Shown here piece after piece: positions 1 to 6,697 of a stretch of DNA of 15,587 bases (position 1 is the first letter of the stretch; the number at the start of each line of letters is the position of its first letter). The stretch lies in NCBI GenBank assembly GCA_964631565.1, contig CAZVYJ010000060.1, forward strand, positions 1 to 15,587, read 5' to 3'. Made by a program: the position numbers and the translations under genes. The notes beneath the pieces were generated by a model, which was given only the letters and a program-made list of their open reading frames with translations, was not told where the DNA came from and ran no database searches. This DNA is from CAZVYJ01 sp964631565. Lineage in GTDB: Bacteria; Planctomycetota; Phycisphaerae; SM23-33.

Positions 1-116
1 TAAGACTCGCAAGAGATACGTACTTGGGGAGGCTTAGTGCATAATGTCCGTCAGGAAGCGGTCATTCAATGCTCAACGTGCGGCGGACCGCTCCTTCACG
101 GTCGCGGTTCATATGT

Positions 117-1205
117 TTACTCTTTCGCGTCTTTCTTCGGAATCGGCGGGATAACAAGCATATCTCCGACTTTCAGACCTGTGGAATCAATGTCGGGATT
201 TGCGTCTCTTATCAGAACCCAGTACTTGGCATTGCCGTAAAACTTCTTGGCGATGTTGGCGAAGCTGTCGCCTGCGACTACTGTGTAGTAGACAGTCTGT
301 TCGTTTTTTTCAGGCTTGCGTGGGGCGTTGTTCTCGGTTACCGCGTTCACCAGCTTCAGGGCTTTTTCGTCGTTGACGATGCCGGAAACATTGTTGTTCC
401 TGATTACGCAGTCGGTGGCCACGACGTCGCCGCTCGAATTGATGTGAAACAGCGCGGAATCGCCGGCGGCCGGCGGTATGCTGTTGCCTTCTATGCGGCA
501 CCGGTTGAACGCGACCTTGTCGCAGTGCTCCACGTTGATTCCGCCGTACATGTCCAGGTTTCGCAGGAATGACGTGTCCTCGATTGTCACCGATTTGCAG
601 TGGACCATAGTCATCAGGTCGGAGGTGCAGTCGTATATCGAGCAGTTCTTGACGTCGATTGTGTCGATATCTTCGAGATTCAGCCCTTCGGTGCCGCAGC
701 CGAACAGGTCGCAGTTCGATACCTTCACGTTTGCGCTTTTCCGGACGCGCAGCACGCCGCCCGTGCAGAAACCGGCATCCGGCCAGTGGCCCATGGTTAT
801 GCCGTCGATGTCTATGTTCCGGCAGTCTTCGAATGTCAGCACATGCACGTAGGAAGGATGAACGATAATCCTCGGCCGGCCCTGGCCGTCGGCCGATGCA
901 CGAATGCACAAATTCTGCACTTTGCGGATGATTACGTCCGACCCGTCGTACTCTTCCTGCCAGTAAACGTTTTCGAGGTAGTGCTGCTCGACCTTCGAGA
1001 GGTCGTACTCGCCGGGTTTGAGCTGTATGACGCGGTCGGAGCCTATGGCGTCCGCCAGTTCCTGCGCCGTGCTGACAGTTATGATTTTTTCCGTGGTGAC
1101 GATGTTTGCGTGCTGTTGTGGAATGTCGCCGGTATCGGCCGGCTTGCAGCCTGTAATCGCGCAGAGAAAAACACTCAGGGCAACGGAAATTGTCACTCTC
1201 GTCAT
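117..1205 (-). CDS. Lipoprotein with right-handed beta-helix and C-terminal LysM domain
   Basis: The 362-residue product starts with a lipoprotein signal peptide: hydrophobic residues 5-16 and the lipobox AITGC, with Cys20 as the expected lipidation site. Residues about 95-290 are short repeats of the type 'V.I.NC.I.....GI', spaced as in right-handed parallel beta-helix proteins (pectate-lyase-like or NosD-like fold). Residues about 306-353 form a LysM module (YYTVVAGDSFANIAKKFYG, then LKVGDMLVIP), a family that binds peptidoglycan or related glycans. The protein therefore probably sits at the envelope and either binds a polysaccharide or is structural. No catalytic residues could be assigned. 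The ATG start is supported by AAAGGA a few bases upstream. The gene lies 25 bp after queD on the same strand, so it is probably co-transcribed, although a functional link with queuosine synthesis is not obvious. Confidence 0.85.
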   Translation of the reverse strand: MTRVTISVALSVFLCAITGCKPADTGDIPQQHANIVTTEKIITVSTAQELADAIGSDRVIQLKPGEYDLSKVEQHYLENVYWQEEYDGSDVIIRKVQNLCIRASADGQGRPRIIVHPSYVHVLTFEDCRNIDIDGITMGHWPDAGFCTGGVLRVRKSANVKVSNCDLFGCGTEGLNLEDIDTIDVKNCSIYDCTSDLMTMVHCKSVTIEDTSFLRNLDMYGGINVEHCDKVAFNRCRIEGNSIPPAAGDSALFHINSSGDVVATDCVIRNNNVSGIVNDEKALKLVNAVTENNAPRKPEKNEQTVYYTVVAGDSFANIAKKFYGNAKYWVLIRDANPDIDSTGLKVGDMLVIPPIPKKDAKE

Positions 1206-1230
1206 CGCAGAATCCTTTCCCGCTAGATGG

Positions 1231-1587
1231 TTATTTTCCCCGGTATATGCATCGGGACGTGTCCGACTCCCAGACGACCACCGCCGACAGCTGCGGCAGC
1301 TCCGGTTTGACGCGGTCCCAGATGTATTTGCAGAGATTCTCGCTTGTTGAGTTTGCGATTATTTCGTCGAGGTTGCGGTGGTCGAGCTGGTCCAGCAGTG
1401 CGCCGACTATCCGCTTTATCTCGCCGAAGTCGATAACCCAGCCGGTGTGCCTGTCGGTCTGCCCGGTTACGTGGATGTCCACCTTGTAGCTGTGTCCGTG
1501 GAGGTTGCGGCACTTATGGCCTTCCGGCGCGCCGGAAAGCGAGTGTGCCGCCTCGAATCGGAATGTCTTTACCAGTTCGGCTTCCAT
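1231..1587 (-). CDS. queD: 6-carboxy-tetrahydropterin synthase QueD (PTPS family)
   Basis: QueD converts 7,8-dihydroneopterin triphosphate to 6-carboxy-5,6,7,8-tetrahydropterin, the second step of 7-deazaguanine (queuosine/preQ0) synthesis in the cytoplasm. The 118-residue length is typical of the bacterial family. Visible motifs are His15 in FEAAHS and His30/His32 in NLHGHSY (zinc ligands), Cys26 in the HKCRNLHGH segment (catalytic Cys), Asp69-His70 in LDHRNL, the substrate-binding STSEN at 80-84 and Glu107 in VWESDT. All expected active-site residues are present. The ATG start has GGTGA about five bases upstream. It follows queE on the same strand after a 94-bp gap that contains an inverted-repeat element. 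The tie to queE makes QueD a much better call than a eukaryotic-type pyruvoyl-tetrahydropterin synthase. Confidence 0.95.
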   Translation of the reverse strand: MEAELVKTFRFEAAHSLSGAPEGHKCRNLHGHSYKVDIHVTGQTDRHTGWVIDFGEIKRIVGALLDQLDHRNLDEIIANSTSENLCKYIWDRVKPELPQLSAVVVWESDTSRCIYRGK

Positions 1588-1606
1588 TTGTTCACCGATT
1601 TTATTT

Positions 1607-1684
1607 TAGCAGGGATTCAGGGGATATTCTTTTTCTGACTGCTTTGAATTTTCTTATCTGCGTGAATCTCATGCATCCCTGCTA
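1607..1684. repeat. Inverted-repeat-bounded short element between queE and queD
   Basis: The 10-base arms TAGCAGGGAT (1607-1616) and ATCCCTGCTA (1675-1684) are perfect reverse complements that enclose 58 bases of AT-richer DNA. The right arm contains the queE stop codon. The gap is unusually long for an otherwise tight unit, and its sequence is AT-richer than the genes. It could be a miniature mobile repeat or an intra-operon hairpin. With no other copy in the window, the mobile interpretation is an inference. Confidence 0.4.
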
Positions 1685-2329
1685 TTTTCCTCTGTCGTGG
1701 TCCGGCCAGATGATTTTATGCAGTTGCACGCCCAGCCGCACGTCCAAATCGTCGGCGAGTATCAGTTCCGCCAGCGTCGCGGCGGTGATTTCGCCGGCCA
1801 CCGGCGAGAACGTCACGAGGCATCTGCCGGTCAGCTTGTGTTTGCGGACGGCATCGCGGGCGAATGCGTAATCCCGCTCGTCGGCGATGACGAATTTTAC
1901 TTCGTCTCGGCCGGTCAGGTGCGGGACGTTTTCCCAGCGATTTTCGCCGGCGTGTCCGCTGGAAGGGCACTTGAAGTCCACGATTCTCACGACGCGACTG
2001 TCCACCTGCGAGATATCCAGCGAGCCGTTGGTTTCCAGGAGCGTTTCGTAGCCCGCGTCACACAGCTGCGTCAGAAGCCCGAACGCGGCTTCCTGCGCGA
2101 GCGGCTCGCCGCCGGTGACTTCGACGCGCCGGCACTTCAGGGCGGCCACGCGGGCGAGCACCTCGGCTGTGGTCATCTGCTCGCCTTCGTCGCGGGCGTA
2201 CTGCGTGTCGCACCAGCTGCACTGCAGGTTGCAGCCGGTCAGACGAACCAGCACGCAGGGCAGGCCGCTTCGCGAACCTTCGCCCTGGATGCTGCGGAAT
2301 ATCTCGTTAACAAGCAGCATATCGCTCAT
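1682..2329 (-). CDS. queE: 7-carboxy-7-deazaguanine synthase QueE (radical SAM)
   Basis: QueE is the radical SAM enzyme that turns 6-carboxy-tetrahydropterin, the QueD product, into 7-carboxy-7-deazaguanine. The 215-residue protein opens with NEIFRSIQGEGSRSGLP, the family N-terminus. It carries the CxxxCxxC cluster motif Cys33, Cys37, Cys40 (GCNLQCSWCDT), followed by VTGGEP at 71-76, which contacts SAM. The C-terminal GVQLHKIIWP stretch is also typical of QueE. The ATG at 2329 keeps the conserved N-terminus; no strong Shine-Dalgarno sequence is visible. The gene is the first of a likely queE-queD-lipoprotein unit and is divergent from the glycosyltransferase, with only about 46 bp between the preferred starts. 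Its TAG stop lies inside the arm of an inverted repeat (1607-1684). queC and queF are not in the window. Confidence 0.95.
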   Translation of the reverse strand: MSDMLLVNEIFRSIQGEGSRSGLPCVLVRLTGCNLQCSWCDTQYARDEGEQMTTAEVLARVAALKCRRVEVTGGEPLAQEAAFGLLTQLCDAGYETLLETNGSLDISQVDSRVVRIVDFKCPSSGHAGENRWENVPHLTGRDEVKFVIADERDYAFARDAVRKHKLTGRCLVTFSPVAGEITAATLAELILADDLDVRLGVQLHKIIWPDHDRGK

Positions 2330-2375
2330 GAGTTCTATTGTATCGATTGGGCTGCGACTTTACGATATCGCTGCC

Positions 2376-3764
2376 GTGAAAACGCAAACCCGAAAACTCA
2401 TGCTTGTTCTTCTGCTGGCGCTCGCGGTGCGGGCGGCGCTGCTGACGGCGTCGCTGTGCTTTGACTCGTCCGGCAGCGGGCTGTTCACGACTGACTCGGC
2501 CGGTTATGCGGAACTTTCGAAGTCGCTGGCGGAGAAGGGCGAGTTCACCCGGTACGGCGAGGCTGAGCTTTTCCGAACGCCGGGCTACCCGCTGTTTCTG
2601 GCGGCGATGCGAGTGTTCGGCGGGCATTACTGGCTGGCGGCTTCGATTGTCCAGATGCTGCTCGACGTGCTGCTGGTTTATCTCACGTTTGTCCTCGGGC
2701 GGATGCTGAGCAGCGAGCGCGTCGGTCTGTGGGCGGCTGCGTTCCAGGCGGTCAGCGTTGTGAGCGCGGTTTTCTGCCTGAGGATTCTTTCCGACAGCAT
2801 TTACGCGCTGCTTCTGACCGTTGCGATAATCCTGTTCATGCGCCACTGGCGGAGCCGGCGGCTGACGCCGCTGGTGGGCTTTGCGATTGTGACGGCCGCC
2901 AGCTGCTATGTCAGGCCCATCGGCCTGGCGTTCGCGGCGCTGGCGTGCCTGTTTCTTGCGGGGCGGGCCGAGCGGCGACTGCTCGCCTGCGGCGGTCCGA
3001 ACGAGTCCCTTAGGGACGGCAGGACGGGCGGCCTGGTCGCCCTTGCGATTGCGGTTGCGATTATCGTCGCGGCGATTGTTCCATGGATAATTCGCAACGG
3101 GCAAGCGGCCGATTACTACAGCTTTTCGAGCGTGACGTCGGAGTCGGCCTGCACATACCAGGCGCCGGCGATCATCAGCGTAAAAGAGAACGTGGACTTT
3201 ACGCATGCCCGCGAGCTTTTCGCCCGGCGGATGAACGCGGAACTCGCCGGAAAGGATATGACGCGCGGCGAGGCCATCAGGTACAAGGCCGGCCGCGTAA
3301 ACAACATGATAATAGACAATCCGTGGCTTTATGCGAAGCTTCACTTCGCCGGCCTGCGAGCTGTGTGGCTGCCGGCCGCTCCGGACATGCTCGAGCAGGT
3401 CGGCGCAGCCGTCGGCGGCAGGGGAACGCTTGAAATTCTCTGGCGAAACGGACTGCTCGCAGCGGCGAAACATTATTTCCACGGCAGAATGTTGGCGCTG
3501 TGGATATTCGTGCCGGCTGCGATTCTGCTGTTTTTCAAATTTGCAATGGTCGCCGTTGCGGCGGTCGCCCGCCTGCGGCTGCGGATGAAGGCTGAGTACT
3601 GGTTCATGCTCCTGACTGTTCTTGTGCTCACGCTTCCGCCCGGACCGGCCGCTCACGCCAGATTCCGAGTTCCGGTTGAGCCGCTTCTCAACGTTGCTGC
3701 GGGTGTTGGAATAATTCTGATGTTCAGTGCGTTTTCGCGGCGCGAGCGACGAGAAAGCAGCTAG
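2376..3764 (+). CDS. GT-C family membrane glycosyltransferase (ArnT/PMT-like)
   Basis: This is a polytopic membrane protein of about 462 residues. A lysine/arginine-rich N-terminus leads into a first membrane helix (MLVLLLALAVRAALL). An extracytoplasmic loop follows with Asp40 in TTDSAGYAELSKSLAEKGEF, and then LFRTPGYPLFLA (66-77). That arrangement is characteristic of GT-C glycosyltransferases using a polyprenyl-phosphate sugar, where the first-loop acid is catalytic. RILSDS near 136-141 and YVRPIG near 178-183 also fit. Several more hydrophobic segments run to the C-terminus. The acceptor is unknown (lipid, protein or glycan). The start is uncertain: GTG 2376 is preferred because it gives a basic N-terminus before the first helix, while ATG 2400 and ATG 2328 are in frame. 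Its TAG stop shares the palindrome CTAG with the convergent rnfD stop. Residues 209-218 are encoded by a palindromic repeat also seen in an intergenic region. Confidence 0.8.
   Translation: MKTQTRKLMLVLLLALAVRAALLTASLCFDSSGSGLFTTDSAGYAELSKSLAEKGEFTRYGEAELFRTPGYPLFLAAMRVFGGHYWLAASIVQMLLDVLLVYLTFVLGRMLSSERVGLWAAAFQAVSVVSAVFCLRILSDSIYALLLTVAIILFMRHWRSRRLTPLVGFAIVTAASCYVRPIGLAFAALACLFLAGRAERRLLACGGPNESLRDGRTGGLVALAIAVAIIVAAIVPWIIRNGQAADYYSFSSVTSESACTYQAPAIISVKENVDFTHARELFARRMNAELAGKDMTRGEAIRYKAGRVNNMIIDNPWLYAKLHFAGLRAVWLPAAPDMLEQVGAAVGGRGTLEILWRNGLLAAAKHYFHGRMLALWIFVPAAILLFFKFAMVAVAAVARLRLRMKAEYWFMLLTVLVLTLPPGPAAHARFRVPVEPLLNVAAGVGIILMFSAFSRRERRESS
3005..3017. repeat. 13-nt palindrome inside the glycosyltransferase gene
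   Basis: GTCCCTTAGGGAC is two six-base arms around a single T. The same palindrome, with G at the centre, occurs in the non-coding stretch at 6564-6576, and both are followed within a few bases by CGGGC. In the gene it encodes part of ESLRDGRTGG, in a predicted loop between membrane helices. Confidence 0.5.
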
Positions 3765-5110
3765 CGGCCCAGCACTCTGCGAACCGGGGGCAGGAACATT
3801 GCGAAGTGTCTCCGTCCGAACACTCTCGGCCGCCACAGCGTGTCGATGATCGGCGTGGTCATGTTCATCGCGAGGACGGCCATGTAGGCCGGAATCGTCA
3901 CATCCCAGTAGAGTTTCATGAGCATCGCCAGCACGCCGCAGCCGATGCCGAATATCACCTGCCCGCCCGACGTTACCGGTCGGGAAGTCATTTCCGTCGC
4001 CATGAAGAATGCGGCCAGCATAAGCTCGCAGCTGAGCACCTGGTAGGTGGCGTAGATTACGCCGACGTCGAACCCCTCGTGCATTATCGGCCACCACACT
4101 TTTACCGGAACTCCGCCCGGCCCGGAGAGCGTAATCGGCGCGATTGCCGCCACGCACCATGCCGAGGCGACGAAGCAGAACGGCAGCTGCCATTTTATGT
4201 AGTTGCGGTAAATCAGGTACAGTCCGGCGACGAGGATGACGATTATGCAGGTTTCGCCGATTCCGCCCGGCCAGGCGCCGTACATGATTTCGCTTATCGG
4301 AGGCAGATGCGACATTGCCGAGGGCTTTGCGTTTGGCATCAGGTGCGGTACCGACGACATTTCGTTTCTTCTGGCGATTGTGCTCTGCGCTGCCAGCTGA
4401 CTTTCGTCTTCCGGGACCTCCGGCGTGCGGACTATCGAACTGAATGGCGGATTTTCCGCCTTCGTCAGTCCGGCGAGGATGCTGGACGGCGTTTTAAACA
4501 GGAAGGCGTCGGCTCCCTGCGGAGCCGGAGTGTCGCGCCATCTCCTGTAATCGTCGGGCCGGCGTGACACAAGTATGTCGCCGATGAGCACGCGGCTCTG
4601 GGCCAGCAGAGGCTGAACCGGCGGGTCTATCGCTTTTTCCGGCGGCGCCCAGGGAACTCCGAACATGACGGCCACCACCAGCCTGCCCACAAGCGCCGGC
4701 TGCCAGAAAAAATGCCCCACGCCGCCGAAGATGGCCTTGCCGACGATTATCGCGAAGGCGGCTCCGATTACCGGAACGTACCACGGCACGTAGGCCGGCA
4801 GCGTTAGCGCCAGCAGCAGGCCGGTCAGATAGGCATGCGACCGGCCAAGCAGGGCGGGGGTGCGGGTTACCTTGTAATAGAGTTTTTCGATAATCGCACA
4901 GCTTAAAATCGATATCGCCGTGACGATGGCGGAGCGGTATCCGAACATCACCAGCCCGGCCAGCAGAGGCCCGCAGGCCGCGGCGCACGTGACGACGTAA
5001 ATTGTCCGGACGCTTTCCGGTGCGCGGATGAACGGCGACTCGATTGACGGTTTGTGATGGCTTGTCAATCCGTGCGGCGACGAGACATGTTTGTCCTGCG
5101 TGTCGTTCAT
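3761..5110 (-). CDS. rnfD: RnfD-like membrane subunit of an Rnf-type redox complex
   Basis: RnfD is a membrane subunit of the Rnf complex, which couples ferredoxin/NAD electron transfer to ion pumping. The 449-residue product has the family N-terminus ESPFIRAPESVRTIY, the LTGLLLALTLP and GKAIFGGVGHFFWQPALVGR segments, PGGIGETC near 281-288, and a C-terminal set of membrane helices. It is longer than the usual RnfD of about 350 residues, with an N-terminal extension and a polar insert at about 212-270. In the flavin-attachment region the usual D..(S/T)(G/A)AT-P pattern reads DAFLFKTP: Asp201, Thr207 and Pro208 remain, but the residues between are not canonical. Covalent FMN is therefore doubtful. 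The start at 5110 overlaps the rnfC stop as ATGA, giving translational coupling. No rnfA, B, E or G follows; the next gene is convergent. Confidence 0.85.
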   Translation of the reverse strand: MNDTQDKHVSSPHGLTSHHKPSIESPFIRAPESVRTIYVVTCAAACGPLLAGLVMFGYRSAIVTAISILSCAIIEKLYYKVTRTPALLGRSHAYLTGLLLALTLPAYVPWYVPVIGAAFAIIVGKAIFGGVGHFFWQPALVGRLVVAVMFGVPWAPPEKAIDPPVQPLLAQSRVLIGDILVSRRPDDYRRWRDTPAPQGADAFLFKTPSSILAGLTKAENPPFSSIVRTPEVPEDESQLAAQSTIARRNEMSSVPHLMPNAKPSAMSHLPPISEIMYGAWPGGIGETCIIVILVAGLYLIYRNYIKWQLPFCFVASAWCVAAIAPITLSGPGGVPVKVWWPIMHEGFDVGVIYATYQVLSCELMLAAFFMATEMTSRPVTSGGQVIFGIGCGVLAMLMKLYWDVTIPAYMAVLAMNMTTPIIDTLWRPRVFGRRHFAMFLPPVRRVLGR

Positions 5111-6435
5111 ATGAGTTCCGAGGCGAGCCTGGCGCGGCGGCGCCTGATTGCGCGTTTGAGTTTTTTGACTCTCTGGCTCAGAGGCAGCCTGGCCGGGCAT
5201 ACGTACGTGCATGCCCCGCATTCCACGCACCCCAGCGCCTGCATTCGCCTGGCCCGTTTGATGAGGGTAAGTTCGTATGCGTCGTTGAGGGCGGCTACGT
5301 TCAGCCTGGCGGGGCAGTGGTCGGTGCACCATCCGCAGCGGATGCAGGGCGTCGGCGGGGCGGCTTCGGTCGTCTCGACGGCGAGCACGGCGTTGGTGCA
5401 GGGCGAAACAACCGTGTTTTCGGAACATTTGATGCCGGTCATCGGCGGGCCGTGAAGAACCGGTTCGTATTGCGCTTTAGCCAGGTCGAAACAGTTCGCC
5501 CCGAACGGCGCCCACGTATTTCTCGCCTCGCCGACAAACTCGCCCGAGACGGTCACGACCCGTCCGAGCTGGGGCTGGCCGCAGGCCACCCAGCGGTAGA
5601 CTGCGAAGCATGTCGAAACGTCTATAACAGCGGCGCCGACATCCATCGTCGATTCTTCCGGCGGCGTCTCCGTGTCGGTCAGCACCTTGACCAGTATTTT
5701 GTCGGCGCCTATCGGATACTTGTGGGGCAGCGAGACGAGGTTTACCTGATACATCCGGGCCGGGTCCACAAGCAGGCGATAATCGTCCACGTATCGCTGG
5801 TCGACGGCGAGGATCATTTCTCTCGCTTCCAAAGCCCTGCCGAGTATGGCAAGCCCTCGAATAATCTCGTTTCCATGCTCCACAAGCAGCCTGTGATCCG
5901 CGGTGACGAACGGCTGGTTCTCCATGGCGTTGGCGATGAGCATCTCGCATTTTTTGCGAATGGCCCGTTCCAGCCATTTGCCGACAGGCTCAAGCGGGTG
6001 CCGCCCCGTGGTAAGCCCGCCTTCGGCGATACGGGGGCGGAGGGTTTCGTTGCCGGCTGCACGCCAGTCGAAAACCGCCCGAAGGGCCTTTATGTAGCTG
6101 CCGGACTCGATGCCGGTCAGTTCTATTGCGGGCGAAGCGGCCAGGTGGTCGCCCATGGCGACCGTAGCCGTCGTGAATGATGAAACCACGCCGGCCATCG
6201 GGGCGTAGATGTCAACGCTGTACCTGTCGTCGCCGGCTTCGGCGATTTTTTGTGCTTCAGCTACCTTGTCGCCAACGGCGACGATGGGTCTGGCCGGTCC
6301 CCGGCCGCACGGCGCGAGCGGAACCGCCAGTCGCTCAGGCCTGCCGAATGACCGGATAGGCACATTGAGCGTACTCTGTTTGTCGTCTGGTAGTTCAATC
6401 CCACCTGTAAAAGTGCCGTGGCGACTTAAGAACAT
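5107..6435 (-). CDS. rnfC: RnfC-like iron-sulfur subunit with eroded NADH/FMN site
   Basis: RnfC is the peripheral subunit of Rnf that normally binds NADH and FMN and carries two [4Fe-4S] clusters. The 442-residue product begins with FTGGIELPDDK and a barrel-sandwich region (about 1-85) and ends with two intact ferredoxin motifs: Cys364, 367, 370, 374 and Cys403, 406, 409, 413. The middle retains family traces such as TADHRLLVE and the YP.G..K segment. However, the glycine-rich flavin/NADH motif (family GxGGAGFPT) reads TTGRHPLEP near 142-150, the family ECEP reads ENQP at 172-175, and YPxGGEKQL reads YPIGADKIL. I infer a protein that passes electrons through its clusters but may not use NADH. 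The ATG at 6435 is preferred; an upstream in-frame TTG at 6480 would add 15 residues with no family match. The stop overlaps the rnfD start. Confidence 0.85.
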   Translation of the reverse strand: MFLSRHGTFTGGIELPDDKQSTLNVPIRSFGRPERLAVPLAPCGRGPARPIVAVGDKVAEAQKIAEAGDDRYSVDIYAPMAGVVSSFTTATVAMGDHLAASPAIELTGIESGSYIKALRAVFDWRAAGNETLRPRIAEGGLTTGRHPLEPVGKWLERAIRKKCEMLIANAMENQPFVTADHRLLVEHGNEIIRGLAILGRALEAREMILAVDQRYVDDYRLLVDPARMYQVNLVSLPHKYPIGADKILVKVLTDTETPPEESTMDVGAAVIDVSTCFAVYRWVACGQPQLGRVVTVSGEFVGEARNTWAPFGANCFDLAKAQYEPVLHGPPMTGIKCSENTVVSPCTNAVLAVETTEAAPPTPCIRCGWCTDHCPARLNVAALNDAYELTLIKRARRMQALGCVECGACTYVCPARLPLSQRVKKLKRAIRRRRARLASELI

Positions 6436-6528
6436 GCCGGAATGGTAATCAAAACATTCCCGCCGGTCTACAGGGAACAATAAGTCATAACTGGATTATG
6501 TATAACAGATAGTTTCCGACCTGCAGAG

Positions 6529-6648
6529 ATAGAAAGTAGATAGTAGAAAGTAGACCCGTCTTCGTCCCTGAGGGACTATGTCGGGCAAGCCGCAGGAGAG
6601 CAGCGTCGGCACTGATTATGCCGTAATTACAATATCTCTACTTTCTAT
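6529..6648. repeat. MITE-like stretch bounded by 12-bp inverted repeats
   Basis: ATAGAAAGTAGA (6529-6540) is the exact reverse complement of 6637-6648. The left arm is partly repeated in tandem (AGAAAGTAGA again at 6545-6554). The interior carries the palindrome GTCCCTGAGGGAC at 6564-6576. The stretch has no ORF of note and lies between rnfC and the JAMM-like gene. It resembles a non-autonomous miniature element or a decayed repeat; mobility is inferred only. Confidence 0.4.
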
Positions 6649-6661
6649 TTTCTCCTGCTTT

Positions 6662-6697
6662 AGCTGAATTGTGTGCAATTATACACACAATTCAGCT
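6662..6697. repeat. Perfect 14-bp hairpin at the end of the JAMM-like gene
   Basis: AGCTGAATTGTGTG (6662-6675) pairs perfectly with 6684-6697 around an eight-base loop. The right arm contains the TGA stop of the minus-strand gene at 6692-6694. No U-run follows on the minus strand, so it may protect the mRNA 3' end or be a weak terminator rather than a classical intrinsic one. Confidence 0.55.

Noticed and set aside
1..116. Possible RNA gene or terminator at the left edge
   Set aside because: A seven-base inverted pair (AGCGGTC at 57-63 with GACCGCT at 86-92) exists, but it has a long loop and no T-run. No tRNA or other RNA fold was recognised.
2307..4193. Long minus-strand reading frame of 628 codons
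   Set aside because: It lies antisense to the glycosyltransferase and part of rnfD, its translation is rich in Arg, Gln and His with no recognisable domain, and it is a typical shadow frame in GC-rich DNA.
5111..5428. Longer rnfD with 106 extra N-terminal residues
   Set aside because: The extension overlaps the rnfC iron-sulfur region, is Arg-rich and unrelated to RnfD; the ATGA overlap at 5110 gives the natural start.
5044..6180. Plus-strand reading frame of 378 codons opposite rnfC
   Set aside because: It is antisense to a gene with clear iron-sulfur motifs, has no family pattern and shows shadow-frame composition.
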